From: Lasiosphaeria ovina
Lineage: Eukaryota; Ascomycota; Sordariomycetes; Sordariales; Lasiosphaeriaceae
Length of the DNA stretch: 64,000 nucleotides
NCBI GenBank assembly: GCA_033439765.1
Contig: JAULSN010000003.1
Span: 2,418,001-2,482,000, forward strand
Reading direction: 5' to 3'
Part shown: positions 1-8,594 of the stretch, in pieces
How positions within the stretch are numbered: position 1 is the first letter of the stretch
Layout of the letters: each line of letters starts with the position of its first letter
Notes under the pieces: model-generated
What the model saw: the letters and a program-made list of their open reading frames with translations, nothing else
Database searches by the model: none
What the model was told of the DNA's origin: nothing
Made by a program: the position numbers and the translations under genes

Positions 1-424
1 CGCGCCGCGGTTCCGCGTGGGGCGGGCGCTGCTAGCCGCCGATGCCGCGCACCTGTGCAACCCGTGGGGCGGGCTGGGGATCACGGGCGGGTTCGTCGAC
101 GTCGGCGGCCTGTTTGATTGTCTCGCGGGCATCTGGGACGGGCGGGTAAAGGACCCGGACGCGTTGCTGGATTTGTATTCCGAGAAGCGCATCGAGAAGT
201 GGCGGGGCATTATCGACCCCATCTCGCAGGAGAACTTCCGCCGCGTGTCGGATAGTGATCCCGCGACGCGCTTTGCGAGGGACGATTTCATGCAGCTCCT
301 CCACCGCGGCGAGCAGGACGAGGCCCTGCTCAAGGATACGCTGCTGGGGTTTATGGATGTGCGCTATGATTTTACGCAGCACTTTGATGATGCGCCGCCG
401 AAGGCAGAGGCTAATGGTGCCTGA
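1..424 (+). CDS. FAD-dependent monooxygenase, phenol hydroxylase-like, 3' end only
   Basis: Only the C-terminal part is in the window; the open frame is already running at base 2, so the gene starts outside. The visible residues begin with the second FAD-binding motif of the PHBH/phenol-hydroxylase fold (LLAADAAHLCNPWGGLGITG), in which the Asp contacts the FAD ribityl chain. A helix with DLYSEKRIEKW follows, and the frame ends at a TGA at 422-424. Enzymes of this family use NAD(P)H and O2 to hydroxylate aromatic or polyketide substrates. It reads rightward and lies 7 kb from the first certain cluster gene, across repeat-rich DNA, so membership in the cluster is possible but unproven. The family call is firm; substrate and N-terminus are unknown. 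Confidence 0.85.
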   Translation, partial: APRFRVGRALLAADAAHLCNPWGGLGITGGFVDVGGLFDCLAGIWDGRVKDPDALLDLYSEKRIEKWRGIIDPISQENFRRVSDSDPATRFARDDFMQLLHRGEQDEALLKDTLLGFMDVRYDFTQHFDDAPPKAEANGA

Positions 425-619
425 GGTTTGGAATGGTGTGTTGTCTGGGAAGTTAAGGGGAAGAAAGGGGTCCCGTGAAGGGAAGTAAGGCAACGAAGCG
501 GTGGCAAGGCTGTGGAGACTGAAGTAATTATCTGGACAAGGGAATGAGGAATCCAACAATATTACCACACACATCGCTTCGGCGGCCTAGGCATATCGTA
601 CATACTATGGCGGGGGTTA

Positions 620-690
620 GTATAGCTGCTGTTGCTCAGAACGCCAGGCAACATGTATATGTTTGGTCTGCTGGCGTGACGGCACTCTGT
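620..690 (+). repeat. Diverged dispersed repeat, copy A
   Basis: A segment of about 68 bases starting tatagctgctgttgctcaga closely resembles 5943-6012, which starts tatagctgctattgcccaga and shares the later block gtctgctgg. By eye about three quarters of positions match. The two copies are in direct orientation and flank the DUF7924-like gene. Origin unknown. Confidence 0.5.
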
Positions 691-827
691 TACACGTATC
701 ATGCGCTGTTCTCAAGTAGTCTAATTAGACATGGTTTCATTCCCGCGCCGGAGTTGTAATGATTCAAACGGCCTCACCGACTCGACAAACTGTCCTCGGA
801 AACATCCTTATCTGTAAGAATTGGACT

Positions 828-1167
828 GTCTACTCGGACTGTAGGCAACGTCTTCTGGACTGTATGTATATCGGGCCCTGGCGCCAAGCCATTAAAACCT
901 CACTTCCTCCACCAAAACAAGAGGTTAGCCCCTGGGATGAAGCCATTCGCAGGCTTGTCGCCTAGGTCTTCCAATCAACTTGCACATAAAGCTCGGTCAA
1001 CTGCAAGACCTGAGCTACTAGTCTGTGAATGGCTTCATTTGTAGGTTAACGGGCGACTGACCCACCATCCGAAAAAGGGAGCAAGCCATTGAACTAGGCC
1101 TTTTTACGTATAAAAATCCAAATTTTCGCTGGGCGTCTACAAGGCTTTTCCTACAGTCCGAGTAGAC
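828..1167. mobile_element. MITE-like foldback element (relic)
   Basis: The 18 bases at 828-845 (gtctactcggactgtagg) recur as a perfect reverse complement at 1150-1167. Inside these ends a second imperfect inverted pair is visible: atgaagccattcgcag at 937-952 against ctgtgaatggcttcat at 1021-1036. The whole 340-bp stretch can therefore fold back on itself. No coding capacity is seen. This is the form of a non-autonomous DNA transposon (MITE). No clear target-site duplication was found, so element boundaries are uncertain. Confidence 0.55.
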
Positions 1168-1418
1168 GCTTTGTTCAGTGAGAGACTCGAACTGGTATTT
1201 CATTACTATGTAGAACAAGCACACCCCATCTCCAAGGCAGAGATAGGCACCACTTTGAATGCATAGCCGAGAGGTAGTCGGTGCGAGGATCCTTCGGGAC
1301 CAACACTGCCCCTGGCGGCACCTCTATGCTGCGATCCCCAGCCCAGACCATGGAAGAAGGGGGGCGATCGGGCTTCCGTCTGTGCTATGTTGCTTAGCGA
1401 TTGCAAGGAGTTCTAGTG

Positions 1419-1480
1419 AAGAAGTCTGGTCGAGAAGTCTGGTGGACAAGTCTAGAAAAGTCTGGTCGAGAAGTTTTTGG
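1419..1480 (+). repeat. Short degenerate tandem repeat (agaagtctggtcg-type)
   Basis: The word aagtctggtcgag and close variants occur about four times in succession over some 60 bases, with a unit of roughly 15-17 bases. It lies in noncoding sequence and no function is apparent. Confidence 0.5.
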
Positions 1481-2522
1481 GGAAGAAGTGTAGTTGTGAA
1501 GAAAAGTCGACAGCGGACTGACCGATGCTCATCCGCCCGATGGGAGTGATTATCGCGAGGCGTTCCCGAACTGCCTGATGGCACCACCAAATCATGCAAA
1601 TGGGCGACGAGCCGCCCCCTTTACGGCCCGGGACTAGGCAGGGATGGTCAGCATGAGCTGCCAGCCCTCTAGATCCCCCATGTCCACCCACCCACCCCTG
1701 TGGTTGGCAGAACTGCCCAAACTTGAAGCCTGGTGGCCTAGTCGGCAATGACATGGAGCACGGCTCAGCACGCACGAGCGTTTGGATGAGCTATCCTGGG
1801 CTTGGTTCACATGTGAGCGTCGGACCTCGAGAAGGGATCCAACCTCCTCCTCCAAGAGTTAGTTAGCCAATGCACACATTGTCCACTCCCACACACCCCC
1901 TGACCTGCTGAACAGGTGTCCGCGCCACATGGTGTCGCCTTCACTCTGCCATCCCTGAGTAATCATGCAAAGCGAGAGGCGCTCATGCAAAGCTGAGTCC
2001 GCCCTGACGTCTGCCTACATTCATGAGTCCCTCAACTCTGCTTAGCTGCCTCTTGGTCAACGGGCGGACTCCCAAGGGCCTGGAATGCCGCTGGGCCTCC
2101 TCCGAGAGGCAGGGCCACTTAGTCATAAGCCCAACATCTGCCCATGCCCGCCATGTGCCCCTTTTCACCGCGGCAATGGAGGAAGCTTGAAACGGTCTCG
2201 TAGAAGTAGGTCTAGAAGCCAAGTTCGACCCCCAGTGGTCCTGTATCTGTCATGTGCCCTTTTCCATACTGGTTACTTTGCTGCAGCGGCGAGAGCTAGA
2301 GACGGCTAGAGGAGGGGACAACGACTCCTTGCAACGGAAACTGCAAATGGAAGCCCTTGATCTAGAGGTGACCTGCATGAAGATTCTGGCTTGGCTAGTA
2401 CTACCAGCCAACGTTCTGGTTCCTTGGTCATCTCGCACAGTTGGCGGCCATGTTTCCTTTGCGGACATGATTATGAGACCTCTCGCATGAGGTTTATCAT
2501 CAGATGATAGGGTTCAGAGGAT

Positions 2523-2845
2523 AGAAGACCTCGTACTATGACTTCCTATAATATAAGGGCTCAAATGATGGAATCTGTCCGCACAAGGGTCATTTGAGCT
2601 CGCTTGTTTGCGAGAAAACCTTGTACGAGAACTTCAAAAACGGGACTTTAAATGATGGACGCTACCTGAAGTTTTCCCTACAATGACAGAGGTTATTTGA
2701 GCTAAGAGAAGACCTTGTACGAGGCTCTTCAAAATGCAGGTCCTCAATGATGGACTCTGTCTGCCGAGGGTTTTCCTAAGATAGGAAGGGGCAATTAAGC
2801 TTCCTCATCCGAGAGACGACCTCGTACGAGGAGCTTCAAAGGATG
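2523..2845 (+). repeat. Degenerate tandem array, unit about 90-105 bp, four copies
   Basis: A recurring start word (variants of gaagaccttgtacgag) occurs near 2523, 2612, 2706 and 2811, giving spacings of about 89, 94 and 105. Inside the first three units come, in the same order, a c(t/a)tcaaa block, an aatgatgga block and a (t)ttgagct-like end. Copies have diverged strongly, as expected of an old minisatellite or a RIP-mutated array. No open frame spans it. Confidence 0.6.
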
Positions 2846-3469
2846 CGGAGTTGATTCTAGCGCAGTGAATCAAACTCGACACCTAAGCCAAGGCTCTAAA
2901 ATAAGATAGTGGCCGATTTTGGCCTCCCTGTGAGGTTTTCAGCCTCGGTTTGGGGGGGTATGTAGGGATACCATTGTCTAACCACAGTCAATATCCCCAA
3001 AAAATCTACCAATTACATGCCGTGTGATTGGCATTTTGCCGCGGATCTGTGGGGACCTACGTTAACGTCCTGCCGCAACGAGGCTGACGAAGCTGTACCT
3101 ACATGCTTGCCGAACTCCCCAGGGCGACGTACGGCAATAGACTCAGTATACCAACAACGCGATGCGAATGCAGACGGGGGTCAGGTTAATTCCTCTAGTT
3201 TGTTGTGCGTTGCATCTACATGAAATTGTATCTTCCCTCCCGACAGGCCGACCGTAATACTCCATACCAAGTCTAACGTCAAAGCTTTAGGCAACCCAAT
3301 CGACCACCCCCCCTAAAAAAGCTTCTCTCCCGGCAGGCGGTGGGCCTTGGGACATGGAGGCTGAAAAACTCAACCCAACAGGCCAAACTGGAGGAATCAA
3401 AATCGGCCACAACCTATTTCAGGAGCCTTAGGCGTCGAATTCGGCCTCCTCCCACCCTCCTAGGAGAGT

Positions 3470-3630
3470 CCCAAGGCCATCGCCTCCCAGGAGAGTAGCG
3501 GTCCCCACTCTCTCCCAGACCCCACCGTCTCCGGAGAGTAGCCCTGCTCTCCCAAGGCCCATCGCCTCCAAGGAGAGAAGCGCCAGCCACCCCATCTCCG
3601 AGACCCCACCGTCTGCTGAGAGAATCTGGG
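3470..3630 (+). repeat. Tandem duplication, period about 81 bp
   Basis: The block cccaaggccatcgcctcc at about 3470 recurs as cccaaggcccatcgcctcc at 3551. In both copies it is followed by aggagag and then by agaccccaccgtct. The segment is rich in ggagag/ctctcc words. It is noncoding as far as can be seen. Confidence 0.6.
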
Positions 3631-3907
3631 CCACTCTTAGATATACCTTGGACCTTTGAGAAGCCACATGAGCAGCAGTTTTCCGATGCCACATGTCCGA
3701 TGCACTTGCGGCCCCCTTGCAGGATTACCTAGGTTTTTCTTGTACTGCTAGCAAGCCACAAGAGCGTCAGTGATTTTGCTGTGGTCAGGTTTTGCTTGGA
3801 CCGCCGCAACTCACATACATGGAGTCATTCTCCCCCCCCCTCTCTTCATTACCACCATTGCAGCAGATATGACAGACCGTGTTAACTAACTACATGTATC
3901 GATATTA

Positions 3908-5134
3908 TTAGCTCCCCTCATGGACAGCAGAGGTCCGCACGCCGCCAACGTTCAGAACACACTTATTGTCCTTTTCACAACTTGGACCATACTGCGACAA
4001 ACCCGATCGGTGAATCTCGTTGACCCAATCTGCCAGCTCTCGGAGTGCGTGCTCGTCGGTGCAGTCCGCTCCGAACAACCTTTTCATGACGCACCCGGCC
4101 CACCGGCCCTCCTCGTCTAACGTCGGCTGTAGGACCCAGAAGACGAACTTGTGCCCGACGAAAGTTAGGGTGTAATGTCGGACAATAGCTGTGTCGTCGT
4201 CGCTAATATCATCGGGCCTCTTGCTCGCCTTCCGTGCCTCGGCAAGCAGATACCACCGGTTGAACAGCGCTAGGGCACCGGCCGCGCGGACCTGCCGCAC
4301 TGCCACATCCTCGGACTCGCCGTCGCGCTTGAACTCGACCGTCAGGTAGGGGCAAGTGATCCAGTCGCGCGCGAAGGCGCAATTCTGGATCTGGAAGCGG
4401 TACCGCGGGTTGAAGCCCCGGAGCGACAACCAATAGGCGCAATCGGGCCGGACGTCCCACGTCCAGAGGTCCGGCGGCTCCCCAGCGGACACGGCCGCAG
4501 AACCGATGACCGGGGGGATGTGCCAGTGGGCGCTCTCCTTTGGGGGACAAACAAGCTGCAGCATACGGTCGGCACGCCATCGGCGGTCTTCGGAGACACT
4601 TTGCGATCGTAGCTCTCCACCACGGAGGAAGTGCGTTTTGGCGAATGTAGCGAATTCTTCTTCGCACAGCCCGAGGCCCCGCATCAAACAGGCTTGTGAG
4701 AACCGATGCCGACGGGCTGCTGGCCTTGCTAACGTCGCCCGCTCGACTACCACCGCCCGTCCCTCCAGGTCGGCGGCCGCACGCCCTTGGGCCCCTGCCC
4801 TCGACTTGACATTGCTGCGACTGATGCGACCTTCGCCCACAGCGTTTTCGTCCAATCGGGGTCGGTACAGAGGATGTGGAGAGGTGGTAGAGTGTTGGGC
4901 GGCGCCGTAGAGTGATCCTGCGATGTAGATGGGTTGACAAGGTCCGTATGGCCAGCCGGCTCCGTCCGGCGCCCCGCCAAGGCCGGCATCAATTAGATCA
5001 ACCACGGCAATAGGCAGTTGACGAGTACAGAGGCGTTTTCTGCGCTGGCAGACATGGTATTCGGTTTCCGCAGATTCTCTAGTGTTGACAGAAGGAAGAG
5101 CCTCGCGCAAGACGCGGGAAACTTTGGTTGGCAT
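3908..5134 (-). CDS. DUF7924 / PD-(D/E)XK nuclease-like fungal protein
   Basis: One 408-residue open frame on the minus strand. The C-terminal half, from about residue 200, matches my recollection of the fungal DUF7924 family: CPYLTVEFKRDG (an E-x-K core typical of PD-(D/E)XK folds), a QVRAAGALALFNRW helix, a HYTLTFVGHKFVFWV strand pair and ELADWVNEIHRSGL near the end. The first ~190 residues are low-complexity and not recognisable. They may contain unmodelled introns or a frameshift, so the start at 5134 is provisional. Such proteins are widespread in Pezizomycotina and their function is unknown; nuclease activity is inferred from the fold only. It has no obvious role in the metabolite cluster. 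Confidence 0.6.
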   Translation of the reverse strand: MPTKVSRVLREALPSVNTRESAETEYHVCQRRKRLCTRQLPIAVVDLIDAGLGGAPDGAGWPYGPCQPIYIAGSLYGAAQHSTTSPHPLYRPRLDENAVGEGRISRSNVKSRAGAQGRAAADLEGRAVVVERATLARPAARRHRFSQACLMRGLGLCEEEFATFAKTHFLRGGELRSQSVSEDRRWRADRMLQLVCPPKESAHWHIPPVIGSAAVSAGEPPDLWTWDVRPDCAYWLSLRGFNPRYRFQIQNCAFARDWITCPYLTVEFKRDGESEDVAVRQVRAAGALALFNRWYLLAEARKASKRPDDISDDDTAIVRHYTLTFVGHKFVFWVLQPTLDEEGRWAGCVMKRLFGADCTDEHALRELADWVNEIHRSGLSQYGPSCEKDNKCVLNVGGVRTSAVHEGS

Positions 5135-5942
5135 GGGAAATAGCCCATTGCTCTGTGTGTTTTATGTAACTTGCCATCAAAGAGTCGATTGCCATGCCAC
5201 GTGACTTCTTGGACAGGCAGATGTTTCTTTGCCTTGGGCTTTGTCGAACTTCGTCCTGCTCACTGCCTGTCCCCACGGACCTTAACCTGCCTCTCACCCT
5301 TGTGTTGCTTTTCTGCTGTGTGATGACCAGCACTGCATCTATGCTTGGCTCTGCTAGTGGGAGTCGCATCTTCGACCTCTTTCGTCTTGTAAGCCGACGC
5401 AGAAGTTGGGGCAAGCGGTGACGCTCTGGACAGAACTAGGTAATTACTGGCATGCTACTTTGGGGAAAGCATTTCACTTTGATTTCCGAAGGCATTCATT
5501 TTACTTTGGTACGCTGACGAGTTAATCATGGTATGAAGAACAACCCAGCAACGGGCCACGTTGGTATTATATTGCGCTAGACCCTTCTGCTTGCCCGTTA
5601 CACCTCCTTCTTTGGCGTGGCCTCTTACTTGATCTTTGCTTTCTTGGAAGCTGACTCGGCGTTAGAATTTGCCGGGACTTGGTACTGTTTGGGCTGGGAG
5701 TGCCGCGGCGGGTGCGTCCAGGGCTGAACGGGGCCTGGGTGCTGCGGGAGTCGGCGTGCCGGTGCTGACCCACTCCTCCTCCTCCATCTTCCTCGTCGTC
5801 AAAGGCCCTCGACGCCTGGGATCTTCGCTTTGGGGCGGTGAACTGCGAGGACTTGCCCGGCGACAGTTTCGAGCCGGCTGTTGAGGATGTCCGCTTTTTG
5901 GCACCGGAGCCGGTGCCGAGGTTGTGGTGGGGTTTGCGACCA

Positions 5943-6012
5943 TATAGCTGCTATTGCCCAGAGTGCCAGGCAGCAGGCATCTGGTTTGTCTGCTGGTGTA
6001 GCAGAACTAATT
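5943..6012 (+). repeat. Diverged dispersed repeat, copy B
   Basis: Second copy of the segment at 620-690, in the same orientation; see that entry. The pair brackets the foldback element, the tandem repeats and the DUF7924-like gene. Confidence 0.5.
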
Positions 6013-6389
6013 GAACAGTGAAGTATAGCATGTTAGCTAGCTGAGGATGGGTAAGGTCGTGATCGCGCGCTTGATTGATCGACCGGGCGTTGCGAGATGG
6101 GGCAATAGCTGGAGGCAGGATCACCAAAGCTCAATTTGACTGACCTTGGCCTGACCGAGGCATGGCCACCGGGCCACGCAACGGCGAACATTCCCAATAA
6201 TCTGGAGGAAGAGTTTAGCGTCTAATACAGGTAAATCCGATGATTACGCGATCTGGCCGGTTTTGGAAATGGGAATTCAAAATATATGTGAGCGGAAATG
6301 GTGCTATGGGATAGGAATGTGGTAATGGAGCGAAGTGGAGGGAGCACGATTGTGCGGGAGTGATCAAGAAGAAACAAGGGGCGCGGATT

Positions 6390-6600
6390 AGAAGGGGGAA
6401 CGCACTTGTACTCCGGCGTCGCAGGCTCACCTGGGTCGTTCCGTTTCTTTGGAGGCGGGACGTGATACTCCTCGTATCCCTTGAACGTTCGCTTGGTCGA
6501 GTCTTTGGGGAGGGCCTCCAACCGCACAAGTGATTTCCCTGGTCGAAGATCATATTCTCCAGGCTAATGAGCTTGCGCGGTTGGAGGCCCTCATTGAAGT
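6390..6600 (-). pseudogene. Relic of a Ski2-like RNA helicase (Brr2 type), frameshifted
   Basis: Two minus-strand frames carry adjacent pieces of what I recognise as the linker before the helicase core of Brr2/ASCC3-family proteins: RKLISLENMIFDQGNHL in one frame (about 6540-6588), then LPKDSTKRTFKGYEEYHVPP in another (about 6450-6512). A -CCAG/GTGAGC- splice donor follows PPKKRNDP at about 6431. A 15-bp perfect inverted repeat (agggcctccaaccgc at 6511-6525, reverse complement at 6577-6591) brackets the frameshift. Nothing else of the ~2,200-residue protein is seen, so this is a broken fragment, not a gene. A retained intron donor suggests DNA-level rather than retro-copying. The assignment rests on memory of the family. 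Confidence 0.45.
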
Positions 6601-7370
6601 GTGGTGTTGAAGGGAGAGGCGAGACTCCCGCGCGGGCACGGTTGTGCCGGCGAGAGGCCACCACCTGTGGATGGAGATGGTAGCAAAAAGGTGGTGTTGA
6701 GGGAGGAAGAGGAGACCAGGTTTTATTTTTCTGGGAGATAGATCATAGCTGTGGAATTTAGGGCAGAAGTGGATCCCGGACTGCAAGTACCTGGGTACCG
6801 ACGGCAGAGTAGCCTGACGGTAGCACGTCATTCACATTCGGGGCACCATAGATCTGGAGCAAGATAAGCATTGCCTCGATCTCTCCGATAGTGGCGTCGA
6901 GTTTATTTTATCGGCGTTAGGCGTCAGAGAGGCCGTAGGTAGTGGAACTCTTATCGCAGGGACGACTTGTCCGGCCACCTTCTGTGCCACCGACTCAATT
7001 GGGATCCCCGAGGACCAGTTCTATGAACGTGGATAAGGCGCCCCAATTCCTGTCCGGACTTCTGTCTGATTGTAAATTCACCTCTAGCCCCCCGAAACTT
7101 GAATGTGCCAAAGTGACGAGGAGCACTCGGCAGGGTCTGATCAGGAAGGAAGTTGACGAGACAAGAACCAGTCCAGAGAGAACATCACAAGTTTTACGAG
7201 ATCTGCCATCTCCCCACGACCAGTGGCTACCACACACCCAACCGCAGCAACATCGAGGTGACGAGCAGCTACTAGGAGGGTTAGGTTCGGGCAGGTAATC
7301 TCGCGTTGGAGTGGGGCTCGAGTTTCATGGACCTAGTTCAGGGTGGAAGGTGGTAACCCGCCGGAGTTGG

Positions 7371-7377
7371 GGCATCT
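7371..7377 (+). promoter_or_regulatory. CCGGAGT word upstream of the serine hydrolase
   Basis: A perfect CCGGAGT lies 202 bp before the ATG at 7579. The same word occurs upstream of NR-PKS 1, the FAD monooxygenase/methyltransferase pair, the Tri101-like acyltransferase and the P450/NR-PKS 2 pair. It contains the CGG triplet favoured by Zn2Cys6 regulators. Binding is inferred. Confidence 0.35.
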
Positions 7378-7578
7378 ACCCGGCCATGTGTGTCGGTCAG
7401 GCATCCAACATGTCGATGCGCCTGTTATCACTTCCAACAAGCTTTCATAAGATGATGGACTCCACCTTCAAGATGTAGCCTGGTTACATCAAAATACCTC
7501 AAAGTCTCTGTAGTACCTCCCCGACCAGCCTGCCAGCTTTTGAACCAGTAATTGGAACATAATTCCTTGTTAAGGACC

Positions 7579-8388
7579 ATGGCAATGACAACAGCCCACG
7601 CCGCATGGCCGACAGCGGTATGGTCCCAAACTCCATCAAGCAAAACACACTTTCCCATCCTCGAATCCGACTCGACGCTGCACCTGCCGCGCATCCTCTG
7701 CCTCCACGGCGGAGGCACCAATGCACGAATATTCCGCGCGCAGTGCCGCGCTTTACGTTCTCAGCTGACACCGAAATTTCGCCTCGTATTCGCCGATGCC
7801 CCATTTTTCAGTGACCCCGGTCCCGATGTCGAGTCTGTGTACGCTAGCTGGGGGCCGTTCCGGAGTTGGCTCACATCGCAGGTGCCGTTTGAGCAGCAAC
7901 AGGTATTTGACGCCGGGAGGGTGGACGCGAGTATTCGGGATGCCATTGCTCAGGACGACCGGCTTGGGGCCACGGGGCCAGTGGTGGGCGTATTGGGGTT
8001 CAGTCAGGGCGCGCGTATGGCGGCGAGCTTGCTGTTCAGACAGCAGATGCATGGGAGCCAGGGGTTTACCTTTAGGGATGCGAGGATCGAGTTCCGCTTT
8101 GCGGTTCTGCTTGCTGGGCGCGGGCCGCTGCTATTTCCCTGGCCAAGTCCTGGGTACGTCGACACACGCGAGGCACTGCTGCACCTCCCGACCGTCCACG
8201 TCCACGGACTGGGCGACGTGGGGATCCGCATGCACAGAGAGCTTCTCCACAGATGCTGCGAAAAGGGCACGGCCAGACTGGTGGAGTGGGAGGGCGGCCA
8301 TCGCGTGCCCATCAAGACGCGAGATGTCGCCGCGGTTGTGGACGAGATATTGCATGCTGCCATGTGCACGGATAGCATTGAATTCTAA
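7579..8388 (+). CDS. FSH1-family serine hydrolase
   Basis: Intronless, 269 residues from an ATG at 7579 in strong context (accATGg); an upstream in-frame TTG is ignored. It has an alpha/beta-hydrolase fold of the FSH1 family. PRILCLHGGGTNA near residue 45 is the oxyanion-hole strand, GFSQGARM carries the nucleophile Ser142, GLGDVG gives Asp213 and EGGHRVP gives His241, so the triad is complete. Family members in citrinin (CitA/Mrl1) and Monascus azaphilone (MrPigG) clusters act with a C-methylating, reductively releasing NR-PKS as a hydrolase or editing factor. The gene is convergent with NR-PKS 1, its 3' end 206 bp from the PKS stop. Here it could edit or release PKS intermediates, including those of NR-PKS 2, which has no thioesterase (inference). 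Confidence 0.9.
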   Translation: MAMTTAHAAWPTAVWSQTPSSKTHFPILESDSTLHLPRILCLHGGGTNARIFRAQCRALRSQLTPKFRLVFADAPFFSDPGPDVESVYASWGPFRSWLTSQVPFEQQQVFDAGRVDASIRDAIAQDDRLGATGPVVGVLGFSQGARMAASLLFRQQMHGSQGFTFRDARIEFRFAVLLAGRGPLLFPWPSPGYVDTREALLHLPTVHVHGLGDVGIRMHRELLHRCCEKGTARLVEWEGGHRVPIKTRDVAAVVDEILHAAMCTDSIEF

Positions 8389-8594
8389 GTAATCAGGTAG
8401 AACTAAGAACCAGAATTAGAGCTGTTTTCAATCTGACTGACGAGTTCTAAACTGCACGCAAAAAGTAAAAAAGAAGCAGAAAGCCGCGCAGAATCTATCC
8501 AAATCTTATCCAACAAAGCAAAGCAAGACATTCGCCAAAAGAGCAAGACCCCGAACCCAAAAAAAAAGAAAAAAAAAGGAAATCCTCCCCCACC

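Larger units (their letters stand above)
425..3907. other. Gene-poor, repeat-bearing intergenic region
   Basis: About 3.5 kb without a convincing gene. Short open frames are present but show no recognisable domain and no splice-linked partners. The stretch holds a MITE-like foldback (828-1167), a short tandem repeat (about 1419-1480), a degenerate tandem array (2523-2845) and a tandem duplication (about 3470-3630), each listed separately. It looks like a transposon-scarred border between the partial monooxygenase and the next gene. Confidence 0.6.
5135..7578. other. Intergenic region with a helicase relic
   Basis: About 2.4 kb. The only recognisable content is the Brr2-like relic near 6390-6600 on the minus strand and the second copy of a dispersed repeat (5943-6012). 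A proline/serine-rich open frame on the minus strand (5662-5943) could be an upstream exon of the DUF7924-like gene, but no splice path was convincing. A CCGGAGT word at 7371-7377 lies 202 bp before the serine-hydrolase start. Confidence 0.5.
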
